A DNA stretch of 64,000 nt, taken from NCBI RefSeq assembly GCF_036023875.1, contig NZ_CP107931.1, forward strand, positions 5,146,001-5,210,000, in the 5' to 3' direction. Source of the DNA: Mycobacterium sp. NBC_00419 (GTDB taxonomy: Bacteria > Actinomycetota > Actinomycetes > Mycobacteriales > Mycobacteriaceae). The position numbers were made by a program, and so were the translations under genes. How positions within the stretch are numbered: the stretch's first letter is position 1; every line of letters starts with the position of its first letter. Below, piece by piece: positions 40,786 to 50,600 of this stretch. The notes below the pieces were generated by a model that saw only the letters and a list, made by a program, of their open reading frames with translations, did no database searches and was not told the origin of the DNA.

Positions 40786-41391
40786 GTGGCCAAGACTGTT
40801 TCCCCTGGTCCGCGCGATGAACGCGGAGTTCTCTCGGCACGCATCCTGACCGCCGCCCGGGAATCCTTTGCTGAATTCGGCTCGGCGGGCACCACGATCA
40901 GGGCCGTAGCCCGCGCTGCCGACGTCGATCCCGCGCTGGTCTACCACTACTTCGGATCCAAAGACGGCCTGCTCGACGCCGCCACCGCACCACCGCCGCG
41001 CTGGCTGGAGAAGGTCGCCGCGACCTGGTCGACCCCCCGCGAGGAGCTGGCCGCCCAACTGCTGCGAACCGTGATGAGCAGCTGGGAGGACGACGAGATC
41101 GGACCGACGCTGCGGGCCGTGGTGCTCACCGCGGCACACGAACCGACCACCCGGGAGAAGTTGCGGACCATCGTCGAGCGCAGCCTCATCGGGCAGTCCA
41201 GCCTCGGTGACGACGAGTCCGAGCGGCTCACCCGCAGTGCCCTGATCTCGAGTCAGCTGATGGGATTCGCCCTCGTGCGCTACGTCTGGAAGATCGAACC
41301 GCTGGCGTCGATGCCCGAAGATCAGGTGCTGGCCGCGATGACCCCGGTGTTGCAGCACTATGTCGACGGTGAGCTCGACCCCAGCACGTAG
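40786..41391 (+). CDS. TetR-family regulator, divergent from the CocE hydrolase
   Basis: A 201-residue TetR regulator. The DNA-binding domain (about residues 15-62) includes [40 protein letters not shown]. The C-terminal domain, TetR_C-type, has [17 protein letters not shown]. The GTG at 40786 is 6 bases after a TANNNT -10 (TATGCT, 40774-40779), so the mRNA is probably leaderless. Next upstream lies the palindrome operator at 40726-40753. It most likely represses the CocE gene and itself. It is also the last gene before the core block that starts with yebC. Confidence 0.9.
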   Translation: MAKTVSPGPRDERGVLSARILTAARESFAEFGSAGTTIRAVARAADVDPALVYHYFGSKDGLLDAATAPPPRWLEKVAATWSTPREELAAQLLRTVMSSWEDDEIGPTLRAVVLTAAHEPTTREKLRTIVERSLIGQSSLGDDESERLTRSALISSQLMGFALVRYVWKIEPLASMPEDQVLAAMTPVLQHYVDGELDPST

Positions 41392-41447
41392 ACTCGTCGG
41401 GTTACGAGGCTTCGGCGCCGTCTGCAGAAGGAAGAGGAAGTACCACG

Positions 41448-42203
41448 ATGAGCGGCCATTCCAAATGGGCCACCACCAAGCACCAGAAGGCCGTCAAAGA
41501 TGCGCGCCGCGGCAAGGAGTTCGCCCGGCTGATCAAGAACATCGAGGTCGCGGCCCGCACCGGCGGCGGCGACCCGGCCGGCAACCCGACGCTGTACGAC
41601 GCCATCCAGAAGGCCAAGAAGACGTCGGTGCCCAACGACAACATCGAGCGGGCCCGCAAGCGCGGCGCCGGTGAGGAAGCCGGCGGCGCCGACTGGCAGA
41701 CGATCATGTACGAGGGCTATGGACCCAACGGCGTCGCCGTCCTCATCGAATGCCTCACCGACAACCGCAACCGGGCCGCCGGCGAGGTCCGCGTGGCGAT
41801 GACCCGCAACGGCGGCAACATGGCCGATCCCGGCTCGGTGTCCTACCTGTTCGCCCGCAAGGGCGTGGTCACGCTGGAGAAGAACAGCCTGACCGAGGAC
41901 GACATCCTGCTGGCCGTTCTGGAGGCCGGTGCAGAAGAGGTCAACGACCTCGGTGAGGGCTTCGAGGTCATCTGCGAGCCGACCGACCTGGTGGCGGTGC
42001 GCACCGCACTGCAGGACGCCGGCATCGACTACGACTCCGCCGAAGCCAGCTTCCAGCCGTCGGTCACCGTGCCCGTCGATCTGGAGGGTGCGCGCAAGGT
42101 GCTCAAGCTGGTCGACGCGCTCGAGGACAGTGACGACGTCCAGGACGTCTACACCAATATCGACATTCCCGACGACGTCGCCGCGCAGCTCGACGAAGAC
42201 TGA
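41448..42203 (+). CDS. yebC: YebC/PmpR-family protein
   Basis: A 251-residue protein with the unmistakable YebC start [14 protein letters not shown] and the family blocks [35 protein letters not shown] and [15 protein letters not shown]. YebC proteins are translation-associated factors or DNA-binding regulators; in M. tuberculosis the homologue is Rv2603c. GAAGAGGAAG precedes ATG 41448. It begins the conserved core block of the window. Confidence 0.97.
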   Translation: MSGHSKWATTKHQKAVKDARRGKEFARLIKNIEVAARTGGGDPAGNPTLYDAIQKAKKTSVPNDNIERARKRGAGEEAGGADWQTIMYEGYGPNGVAVLIECLTDNRNRAAGEVRVAMTRNGGNMADPGSVSYLFARKGVVTLEKNSLTEDDILLAVLEAGAEEVNDLGEGFEVICEPTDLVAVRTALQDAGIDYDSAEASFQPSVTVPVDLEGARKVLKLVDALEDSDDVQDVYTNIDIPDDVAAQLDED

Positions 42204-42208
42204 CGACG

Positions 42209-42541
42209 ATGCCGGCGGTTCGCGACGCCACCAACACCCGGTGGACGGTTCGCCGGGTCTGGTGGCCCTTCGGCACCTGGCTGCTCGAACTGCCGGAGTG
42301 GGGCGGGCTATTCGCGCTCGGGGTGCTGCTGACTCTGCCGCTGGTGGTGATCTGGCCGTTCTGGGTGCTCGCCCGTTTCCTCGGCGTCCCGTGGACGATC
42401 GTGGTCAAGCGCAAGGGTGACGAGGTGCGCCGGGAAAAGATCAAGGGCTGGAAGGCTTCTGGCGAGCGGATAGCCGAGATCATGGCCGAGGCTCGCGGGC
42501 ATGGCAGCCCCGAGGCGGAGTCTGGTGCCGTCATCTACTGA
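42209..42541 (+). CDS. Small membrane protein
   Basis: A 110-residue protein with one or two membrane segments near residues 30-60 (GGLFALGVLLTLPLVVIWPF, WVLARFLG), followed by a basic region (VVKRKGDEVRREKIKGWKA) that should lie in the cytoplasm. I do not recognise a family beyond mycobacterial conserved membrane proteins. The start codon is 5 bases after the yebC stop, so translation is coupled. Its 3' end overlaps the MFS gene by 41 bases. Confidence 0.75.
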   Translation: MPAVRDATNTRWTVRRVWWPFGTWLLELPEWGGLFALGVLLTLPLVVIWPFWVLARFLGVPWTIVVKRKGDEVRREKIKGWKASGERIAEIMAEARGHGSPEAESGAVIY

Positions 42542-43745
42542 CGCGCGAGGCTCCGAGCGTCTGCTGCTCGGCAGTGTGGCCGCCACGATGGGCCTGCAGT
42601 TCCTCGGGGCTACCGCGATCCTGCCGATCCTCCCGTTGTTCCTCGTCCACCAGCAGGTCTCGGTCGGCACGGTCGGCATCGTCATGGGCGCCTACTTCGC
42701 GGCGGCCGTCGTGGCGCAGTACCCCAGCGGGTGGGCTGCCGACCGCTGGGGTCATCGCCCGGTCATCGTCGCCGGTCTGCTGCTGTATGCCGGCGCCAGT
42801 GTGGCTTTCGTCCTCGTCGAGGCGGGTTCGGCCTACGCGGTGCTGCGCGGGCTGCAGGGGTTCGGATCGGGAGCGGTGCGGGTGGCGGCGCTGAGCATGG
42901 TCGGCCGCTGCATCCCCGCCGAACGCCGCGGGGTCGGGTATGCCTGGCTGTACTCCAGCGAACTGGCGGGGATGGCCATCGGACCGGTGGTGGGCAGCCT
43001 GGTGCCCGAACGTCACGTCGACGCGATGTTCATCGGTACCGCGGTGTGTTCGGTGCTGGCGTGCCTGCCGATGCTGTTCATCGCGCTGCCCGATGAGGAA
43101 AGCCCCTCGACGCCAAGCGATTCCGTGTCTGCACGCGATCTGCTGCGCAGGCGGGGACTGCAGGGGGCGATGCTCGCCGGGTTGGCCGGCGGCTTGTGCG
43201 CCGGGGTGTACGAGGCGTGCTGGTCGCTGTTGCTGCAGAGCAAGGGCGCCACGAACCTGCAGATCGGGCTGTCGTGGGCCGCCTACGCCATCCCGTTCAT
43301 CGTCGTCGCGCCGTTCTCGGGCCGACTCGTCGACCGCTATGACCAACGCCGGCTCGCGCTGGCCGCGATCGCGCTGTCGGCGACGTTCCTGGCCACTTAT
43401 CCGTTCATCGACAGCCCGGTTGTGCTGATCGTCCTGGGATCCTTCGAAGCCGCCGGGTTCACCGTCGCCTATCCGGCCGCCCTGTCACTACTGTCGCGCA
43501 ATGTCCCGACCGCCGCCGCCGGGCGCGCGCAGTCGTTGTTCGGGGTCGCCGAGATGTCGGCCATCGCTGTCGGTGCAGGGGCGGCCGGAGCACTGTTCGC
43601 CCATGCCGTCTGGCTGCCGTTCGTCGTGACCGCCGGTGCCGTGCTGATCACCCTGCTGTGTGCGGCCCTGATCTGGCGCACGGTGCCGGGCCACTCCGGC
43701 GGCACCTCGGATCCGGCGTTGACTGCGATGGCCCTGGAACGCTGA
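42501..43745 (+). CDS. Major facilitator superfamily transporter
   Basis: A 414-residue MFS permease with about 12 membrane helices. Characteristic motif A occurs between helices 2 and 3 (SGWAADRWGHRPVI) and in the second half (SGRLVDRYDQRRLA). Most similar in layout to drug or sugar efflux MFS proteins; the substrate is unknown. ATG 42501 overlaps the preceding membrane-protein gene; a GTG at 42525 with GAGGCGGAG upstream is an equally good start. Confidence 0.9.
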   Translation: MAAPRRSLVPSSTDARGSERLLLGSVAATMGLQFLGATAILPILPLFLVHQQVSVGTVGIVMGAYFAAAVVAQYPSGWAADRWGHRPVIVAGLLLYAGASVAFVLVEAGSAYAVLRGLQGFGSGAVRVAALSMVGRCIPAERRGVGYAWLYSSELAGMAIGPVVGSLVPERHVDAMFIGTAVCSVLACLPMLFIALPDEESPSTPSDSVSARDLLRRRGLQGAMLAGLAGGLCAGVYEACWSLLLQSKGATNLQIGLSWAAYAIPFIVVAPFSGRLVDRYDQRRLALAAIALSATFLATYPFIDSPVVLIVLGSFEAAGFTVAYPAALSLLSRNVPTAAAGRAQSLFGVAEMSAIAVGAGAAGALFAHAVWLPFVVTAGAVLITLLCAALIWRTVPGHSGGTSDPALTAMALER

Positions 43746-43795
43746 CCCGGTGGGTATGTCGTTGCGCAGTGCTGTCGGCCGCAGCGGTTAAGGTA

Positions 43796-43811
43796 TCGAA
43801 CAGCTGTTCGT
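43796..43811 (+). promoter_or_regulatory. LexA SOS box upstream of ruvC
   Basis: TCGAACAGCTGTTCGT matches the mycobacterial/Gram-positive-type SOS consensus TCGAAC-N4-GTTCGA at 15 of 16 positions, missing only the last A. It lies 17 bases before the ruvC start. In M. tuberculosis the ruvCAB operon is a known LexA target. Confidence 0.85.
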
Positions 43812-43827
43812 AGGCGAAAGGCGATCC

Positions 43828-44382
43828 GTGCGGGTGATGGGAGTCGACCCAGGGTTGACGCGCTGCGGTCTGTCGGTGATCGAGGGTCACGGCGGCCGTC
43901 AGGTCGTCGCCCTCGATGTCGACGTCGTGCGTACCCCGGCCGATCAGCCGCTGCAGAAGCGGCTGCTCACCATCAGTGACACCGTCGAGCACTGGCTCGA
44001 CACCCACGTACCGGAGGTGCTGGCCATTGAGCGGGTGTTCGCCAACCAGAACGCGAACACCGCGATGGGCACCGCCCAGGCCGCCGGGGTGATCGCCCTG
44101 GCCGCCGCCCGCCGCGACATCGACGTCCACTTCCACACTCCCAGCGAGGTCAAGGCCGCCGTCACCGGCAATGGCCGCGCCGACAAGGCACAGGTCACCG
44201 CGATGGTCACCCGGATCCTGCAGTTGCAGCAGAAGCCGACACCGGCCGACGCCGCCGACGCCCTCGCCCTGGCGATCTGCCACTGCTGGCGGGCTCCGAT
44301 GATCGCGCGGATGGCCAAGGCCGAGGCAATGGCCGCTGAGCAGAAACGTGCGTACGTGGCGCGGCTGAAGGCGGCGAGATGA
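43828..44382 (+). CDS. ruvC: Holliday junction resolvase RuvC
   Basis: A 184-residue endonuclease that cuts Holliday junctions symmetrically. Catalytic acidic residues are seen: Asp in [12 protein letters not shown], Glu in [12 protein letters not shown], and Asp residues in [14 protein letters not shown]. Start is GTG 43828, soon after the SOS box. The ruvA start overlaps its stop (ATGA), so ruvC-ruvA-ruvB form one operon, as in other actinobacteria. Confidence 0.98.
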   Translation: MRVMGVDPGLTRCGLSVIEGHGGRQVVALDVDVVRTPADQPLQKRLLTISDTVEHWLDTHVPEVLAIERVFANQNANTAMGTAQAAGVIALAAARRDIDVHFHTPSEVKAAVTGNGRADKAQVTAMVTRILQLQQKPTPADAADALALAICHCWRAPMIARMAKAEAMAAEQKRAYVARLKAAR

Positions 44383-44972
44383 TCGCGTCGGTGCGCGGCG
44401 AGGTGCTCGACATCGCCCTCGATCACGTCGTGATCGAGGCCGCCGGCGTGGGCTACAAGGTGATCACCACCCCATCGACACTGGCGACCCTGCGCCGCGG
44501 CAGCGAAGCGCGGCTGATCACCGCGATGATCGTGCGCGAGGATTCCCAGACGCTCTACGGCTTCGCCGATGCCGACGCGCGTGACTTGTTCCTGACGCTG
44601 CTCGGGGTCTCGGGCGTGGGTCCCAAGATCGCCCTGGCCACGCTGGCGGTGTACGACACGACCGCGCTGCGCCAGGCGCTGGCCGACGGCGATGTCACCG
44701 CACTGACCCGGGTGCCCGGGATCGGCAAGCGCGGCGCCGAGCGGATGGTGCTCGAACTGCGCGACAAGATCGGCCCGGTGTCCAGTTCAGCCGGTGTGGC
44801 CACCATCTCCGGGCATGCGGTGCGCGCTCCGGTCGTGGAAGCCCTTGTCGGACTTGGTTTTGCGATCAAACAGGCCGAGGAGGCCTGCGACAAGGTCCTG
44901 GCAGGTGACCCCGAGGCCAGCACATCCAGCGCACTGCGCGCCGCTCTGTCGTTGCTGGGTAAGACCACATGA
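44379..44972 (+). CDS. ruvA: Holliday junction DNA helicase subunit RuvA
   Basis: A 197-residue junction-binding protein. The OB-fold N-terminus is [21 protein letters not shown]; the helix-hairpin-helix motifs are [16 protein letters not shown] and [19 protein letters not shown]; domain III ends the protein ([17 protein letters not shown]). RuvA tetramers sandwich the junction and recruit RuvB. Coupled to ruvC and ruvB by ATGA overlaps on both sides. Confidence 0.98.
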   Translation: MIASVRGEVLDIALDHVVIEAAGVGYKVITTPSTLATLRRGSEARLITAMIVREDSQTLYGFADADARDLFLTLLGVSGVGPKIALATLAVYDTTALRQALADGDVTALTRVPGIGKRGAERMVLELRDKIGPVSSSAGVATISGHAVRAPVVEALVGLGFAIKQAEEACDKVLAGDPEASTSSALRAALSLLGKTT

Positions 44973-46036
44973 GCCGGTTCGAGGGCGACGCCGAGGAAGA
45001 GGACATCGACCGTGATGTCTCGCCGATGCTCAGTGTCGGCGAAGGCGACATCGACGCCAGCCTGCGGCCGCGGTCGCTGCGGGAGTTCATCGGGCAGGCC
45101 CGGGTGCGCGAACAGTTGCAGCTGGTCCTCGAAGGCGCCAAGAACCGCGGCGGCACACCGGATCACATCCTGCTGTCCGGTCCGCCGGGCCTAGGCAAGA
45201 CGTCGCTGGCGATGATCATCGCCGCCGAGCTGGGCTCATCGCTTCGCGTCACCTCCGGGCCTGCGCTGGAGCGCGCCGGTGACCTGGCGGCGATGCTGTC
45301 CAACCTCGTCGAGCACGACGTGTTGTTCATCGACGAGATTCACCGCATCGCGCGGCCCGCCGAGGAAATGCTGTACCTGGCGATGGAGGACTTCCGCGTC
45401 GACGTGGTGGTGGGCAAAGGCCCTGGTGCCACGTCCATTCCGTTGGAGGTGGCGCCGTTCACCCTCGTCGGTGCGACCACCCGGTCCGGGGCGCTGACCG
45501 GCCCGCTGCGGGACCGCTTCGGTTTCACCGCACACATGGACTTCTACGAGCCCACCGAACTCGAGCGCGTACTGGGCCGGTCGGCCGGAATCCTGGGCAT
45601 CGAACTCGGTGCGGAGGCGGGCGCCGAGATCGCCCGCCGGTCGCGGGGGACCCCGCGTATCGCCAACCGGCTGTTGCGCCGCGTGCGTGACTACGCCGAG
45701 GTACGGGCCGACGGGATCATTACCCGCGACATCGCCAAGGCGGCCCTGGCGGTCTACGACGTCGACGAACTCGGCCTGGACCGGCTGGACCGCGCTGTGC
45801 TCTCCGCCCTGACCAAGAGCTTCGGCGGCGGGCCGGTGGGGGTCTCGACCCTGGCGGTGGCAGTGGGGGAGGAGGCCACCACCGTCGAGGAGGTGTGCGA
45901 GCCATTCCTGGTGCGCGCAGGCATGATCGCGCGAACTCCTCGCGGCCGCGTCGCCACACCACTAGCCTGGACCCACCTCGGAATGGTCGCACCACCGCGT
46001 GCCAGCGGGCTCGGGCAGTCCGGCCTCTTCCAGTGA
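44969..46036 (+). CDS. ruvB: Holliday junction branch migration ATPase RuvB
   Basis: A 355-residue AAA+ motor. Walker A is [11 protein letters not shown], Walker B is LFIDEIHR, sensor 1 is [10 protein letters not shown] and the C-terminal winged helix includes [17 protein letters not shown]. The N-terminal extension ([16 protein letters not shown]) is typical of actinobacteria. It drives branch migration with RuvA. Last gene of the SOS-regulated operon; a DUF1304 gene follows 22 bases later. Confidence 0.98.
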   Translation: MSRFEGDAEEEDIDRDVSPMLSVGEGDIDASLRPRSLREFIGQARVREQLQLVLEGAKNRGGTPDHILLSGPPGLGKTSLAMIIAAELGSSLRVTSGPALERAGDLAAMLSNLVEHDVLFIDEIHRIARPAEEMLYLAMEDFRVDVVVGKGPGATSIPLEVAPFTLVGATTRSGALTGPLRDRFGFTAHMDFYEPTELERVLGRSAGILGIELGAEAGAEIARRSRGTPRIANRLLRRVRDYAEVRADGIITRDIAKAALAVYDVDELGLDRLDRAVLSALTKSFGGGPVGVSTLAVAVGEEATTVEEVCEPFLVRAGMIARTPRGRVATPLAWTHLGMVAPPRASGLGQSGLFQ

Positions 46037-46058
46037 ACTTCGACGAACGGATCGCCAC

Positions 46059-46442
46059 ATGACCGCTGCCGCTTTGGTGTTCGCCACGCTCGCCGCGCTG
46101 CTGCACGTCTACATCTTCGTCATGGAATCACTGACCTGGACCTCGGCGCGTACCCGAAAGGTGTTCGGCACCACGCCCGAGGAAGCCGAAACCACCAAAC
46201 TGCTGGCGTTCAACCAAGGCTTCTACAACCTGTTCCTGGCGATCGTTGCTGCCGTCGGTGCCGTGGCAATCGTGTTGGGACACAACGCTGTCGGCTCCGC
46301 GCTGGTGTTTGCCGGCGTAGGCTCCATGCTGGCTGCGGCCGTCGTGCTGCTGGCCGCCTCACCGGACAAGGCCCGCGCCGCGATCACCCAGGGCGTTTTT
46401 CCGCTGATCGCGGTCGTGCTGCTGGCGATCTCGGTGCTGTAG
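46059..46442 (+). CDS. DUF1304 small membrane protein
   Basis: A 127-residue protein with four predicted membrane helices: ALVFATLAALLHVYIFVMES, GFYNLFLAIVAAVGAVAIVL, VGSALVFAGVGSMLAAAVVL and GVFPLIAVVLLAISVL. WTSARTRKVFG and LAFNQGFYNLFLA match the DUF1304 family. The function is unknown. The start at 46059 is the first ATG after the ruvB stop. Confidence 0.85.
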   Translation: MTAAALVFATLAALLHVYIFVMESLTWTSARTRKVFGTTPEEAETTKLLAFNQGFYNLFLAIVAAVGAVAIVLGHNAVGSALVFAGVGSMLAAAVVLLAASPDKARAAITQGVFPLIAVVLLAISVL

Positions 46443-46450
46443 GTAGACCG

Positions 46451-47563
46451 TCAGTCTGGCAGCCGGCTCGCCGACTGCCGGTGCCGAATCTGGTTGCCGC
46501 CGGACCGCTTCGCCTCGTACATCGCTGCATCGGCTTCGTCCACCAGATGCTGGGTTGCCCGCTGCACAGCACCCCGCTCGATATCCGCGAGCGCCATCGA
46601 GGCCACCCCGAGGCTGGCGGTGACCCCGCCGGGGGTCGATTCGACGGCCTGGCGCAGGAGTTCGGCGCGGGTCGTGGTGTCACCGGGTCCCGTCAGTTCC
46701 GCGATCAGGAATTCCTCGCCACCCACCCGCGCCACCACGGAATTCATGGCGCTTGCCCGCCGCAGGTTCTCGGCGACCGCGACCAGGACCGCGTCGCCGA
46801 AGCCGTGACCGTGCCGGTCGTTGATCTGTTTGAAGCCGTCCAGGTCGACAAGGGTGACGGTGAGCCACGACGACGCAGACCCGCCGGCGGTGTCGATCAG
46901 CTGCGCCGCGGACGTGTAGTAGCCGCGCCTGTTCCGCAGCCCGGTCAGCGGATCGGTATGCGACAGCAGCGCGTCCACGATCAGCAGGTGCACCATCACC
47001 TGAGCGGCGAACGGCACGGCGACAACCGCGATCGACACCGCCATGAAATGCGCTGCTGCCAGGGCGATATCGCCGTCAGCGGCGATCCGCACAGCCGCGA
47101 ACGCCGTCGTCAGGCCCGCGTTGACCAGGGTGGCCGTCAGCAGCCGGCTGGAGTGGAACAACGCCACATACCCCGCAAGGGGAGCGAACGTGGTGCAGGC
47201 CAGCAGCCCGGTGATGGGGCTGCCGGCAATCAGGCAACCGAGGGTCACGCACGCATTGGCGCCGAGGGCGAACGCGGCTGATTGGCGTTGACTCGGCCAG
47301 CGCACGAACCACATGATCGCCCCGGCCACGCACAGCAGCGACATCGTGATCGCTCCTATGGTGCCCACCCGACCGTGCGGGCCCGACGGGCTCCACAGCA
47401 TGACGATGGGCACTATCGCGAAGAATCCGGCGGTCGAGCCGGCCATCACCCGTGCGAACCCCTGCAGGTGACGCGAGGCCAGAAACTCCGAGAACCAGTT
47501 GTACTGATCGGGCTGTTCCCACCAGCGCCGAAGCGACGCCGTCACGCCCACGTCCTGTTGCAT
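46451..47563 (-). CDS. Membrane-bound GGDEF diguanylate cyclase
   Basis: A 370-residue protein with about six membrane helices (residues about 40-200) and a C-terminal GGDEF domain. The domain start is HTDPLTGLRNRRG, the metal and nucleotide residues lie in VDLDGFKQINDRHGHGFGD, and the active site is RVGGEEF (GGEEF at 281-285), which is the functional sequence. The RxxD inhibitory site is missing (Ala and Ser at its positions), so the enzyme may lack feedback inhibition by cyclic di-GMP. Convergent with the DUF1304 gene. Confidence 0.92.
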   Translation of the reverse strand: MQQDVGVTASLRRWWEQPDQYNWFSEFLASRHLQGFARVMAGSTAGFFAIVPIVMLWSPSGPHGRVGTIGAITMSLLCVAGAIMWFVRWPSQRQSAAFALGANACVTLGCLIAGSPITGLLACTTFAPLAGYVALFHSSRLLTATLVNAGLTTAFAAVRIAADGDIALAAAHFMAVSIAVVAVPFAAQVMVHLLIVDALLSHTDPLTGLRNRRGYYTSAAQLIDTAGGSASSWLTVTLVDLDGFKQINDRHGHGFGDAVLVAVAENLRRASAMNSVVARVGGEEFLIAELTGPGDTTTRAELLRQAVESTPGGVTASLGVASMALADIERGAVQRATQHLVDEADAAMYEAKRSGGNQIRHRQSASRLPD

Positions 47564-47693
47564 CTGCTTCCCCGAACCCGCCCCACGCCCTCAACACTTG
47601 ACGGCCTGGCCAATCGTACTGCTTGCAACGACAACGACACAGGGGCGTCGATTGGGTCCCATCGCGGCCCCGGTGCCGACTTCGCAAAACGGA

Positions 47694-50600
47694 CTACAGC
47701 AGTCCGAGTAGGGCCAAGTCTGTTGCGTACTTGACGACCACGTCAGGGGAGACGTGCGGGATGTCCTTGTCCGCACCGATCTTCGCGTCCTGTACCGCGG
47801 CGCGGAAGCTGTCGGTGGGTGCCATTGATCCGCGCAGGGGGTGCTCCGGTCGCCGGTAGTTGTGCAGCAGGGGCAGCAGCGAATAGTGCCGTTGCCGTTC
47901 GGGCAGGGCCAGCATCGCCGTTTCGAACCGCTGCAACCACATGTCGTAGTCGGCGATCCGCTGGATCGGGTATCCGGCCTCGATCAGCCAGTCGACGAAC
48001 TCGTCGAGCCCGATGCCGTCGTCGTAGGGGTTCATCACGTGGTAGGTCTCGAAGCGGTCGGTCACCTCGGTGCCCAACGTCGAGATCGCCTCGGCGACGA
48101 ACTCGACCGGCAGCCCGTCATAGTGGGCGCGTTGCCGGGTGCCGGCGGCGTCCAGTTCGTAGAACGACGTGGGCGCCAATCCGGTGGCGACCAGGCTCAA
48201 GATCATCCGGGTGAACATGTCGGGCAGATTGAGCTGGCCGGCATAGCTGGTGTCGGCCAGGATCATGTCGCAGCGGAACACCGAGACCGGCAGGCCCGCG
48301 AGATCGTGAGCTTCCCGCAGCAGCACCTCACCCGCCCACTTGCTGTTGCCGTAGCCGTTGGCATAGGAGTCGTCGACCGCCCGCGTCGCGCTGATTCTGC
48401 GGATATCGGCGTCCTCGACGAATCGGCCCGCGGTGATGCCCGCGCCCACACCGATCGTCGACACGTAGATGTAGGGCTTGAGTCGGGTGGCCAACGCGAT
48501 GCGGATCAGCTCCGCGGTACCTAACACGTTGGGCGCGAACAACTCCCGGTAGGGCAACACGTGGTTGACCAGGGCTGCCGGGTCGACGATCAGGTCGACG
48601 GTGTCGGCGAGCCGCTGCCAGGTGGTCGTATCGAGGCCGAGGTTGTGCTCACCCTTGTCACCGGCGAGGACCTCGAGATGCTCGGCGGCCAGCTGCCGGT
48701 AATGGGCAAGGAGTCTGGCGTCACCGCTGTCGAACGTGGCGTCGAGGCGGGAGCGGGCATCCTCGTCGGAGCGGGCGCGCACCAGGCAGATCACCTTTCC
48801 GCCGACCAGGCTCATCCGCTCCAGCCACTCCACCGCGAGGTAGCGGCCGAGGAAGCCCGTCGCCCCGGTGAGCAGAACGGTGCGGATCTCACGGCGCGGG
48901 CTGGGCAGTGTGCCGGCGGCGCTGAGAGTCTCGGCGTCGATGAAGCGTTGCAGCGTAAGGTCTTTGGCGTGGACCTCGGTGGCGGCGGCACCGTGCACTG
49001 CGGCGAAGGTCGGCCGTGTGCTGGTGCAGGAACGCTGCGCCTCGACGTAGGCGGCGATGGAACGCAGGTCACTGGCCGGACTGACGATCACCCCGACGGG
49101 CACCTCCACGCCGAAGACCTCGTTGAGCAGGTTGGCAAAGGTCAACGCGGACAACGAGTCTCCGCCGAGGTCGGTGAAGTGCGCCCCGGCGTCGAGATCG
49201 CCAGCCGCGGTGCCCAGCAGCGCGCCTGCGGCACGGATAAGCGTCGCCAGCACCGGGGCGTCGGCTGCGCTGCCCCGGATGGCCCGCAGCTCGTCTTCCT
49301 GCGCGCGGGCTAGATCGGTGTACAGCTGTTCGAGGGTGGGGCCGTAGCGTTCCTTCAACCGCGGCCAGGCGAGCTTGCGGATGCCGGTCAACAGGCCGTT
49401 CTCCACGGTGAACGGCGTCGTCTCGATCAGGACGTCGCGGGGGATCTCATAGGACTGCAGGCCCGCGGCGTGCGCCACGGTCTGCAGTGACTCGGTGATC
49501 GCCGACTTGAGTCCGGCCTCGTCGCGACTGGCACGCGCCTCGTCGGTGGGCACCACCACAGCGAGCAGGTAGGGCCGAGAACTGTTGGCGTACAGGTAGA
49601 TCTGCGAGACCAGCGGACTCGCGGTGAACACCGCCTCCAGTGTGGACACCGTGACGAACTCGCCTTGTGACAGCTTGAGAACGTTGTTGCGGCGGTCGAC
49701 ATAGCGGACCTGGTCGGGCCCGACGGCGGCGACGATGTCACCGGTGCGGTAGAAGCCGTCGGCGTCGAACACCCCGGCGGTGACATCGGGGCGGCGGTAA
49801 TAGCCTGCGAACAGTTGCTCGGACTTGACCAGCAGCTCGCCGCGCGGATGGGGTAGATCGGTGGCGAAGTAGCCGAGTTCGGGGACGTCGACGAGTTTGT
49901 AGTCGGTCACCGGCGGCCGCCTGATCTGGCCGTCGGCGAAGACGGCGCCGGCCTCGGTCGAGCCGTATCCCTCGACCAGGTGCATGTCCAGGAACCGCTC
50001 GACCCAGTCTTTGAGTTCGGGGGCGATCGGCGCCGACCCGCTCATCGCGGTGACGAACCGGCCGCCCAGCAGGCTCTGCCGCTTCTCGGCGAGCACCCGG
50101 TTCTCGTCGGTGTCGGTACGGCGGTCGACCTCGCGCTGCACCTCCTGGTGGATCATGTCCCACACGCGGGGGACCAGACTGAGCTGTGTCGGTCGGACCA
50201 GCGCGAGGTCCTCGAGAAATGTCGAGAGATCGGGCCGGGCGGCGAAATACACGGTGCCACCGGTGCTCAGCGCACCGTAGAGGGCACCGCGGCCCATCAC
50301 ATGGCTCATCGGCATGAAGCTGAGCACGATCGCCGGAACCTGTCCGTGCTGCTGGTCCCACTGCTGCGCGGCGGCGCTCCACATGTCGGCGACCTTGCTT
50401 GCGGGGTACATCGCTCCCTTGGGCGCGCCCGTGCTGCCCGAGGTGTAGACCAGAAGCGCCAGCGGGTCGTCGTCGAGTGCAATCGTGGGCGTGCCGGTCG
50501 CACCGAGGACACCGCGGTCGATCTCTTCTGCCAGGGTCGCCACTGTCACACCGGTGCCCTCCAGTGCGATGGCCGCGATGTCGAGTGCCTCGCGGTGCCC

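Noticed and set aside
1-41391. KstR or KstR2 operators of steroid clusters
   Set aside because: I looked for AACnnGTT- and CAAGnnCTTG-type palindromes in the promoters and saw none, so no evidence of steroid-type control.
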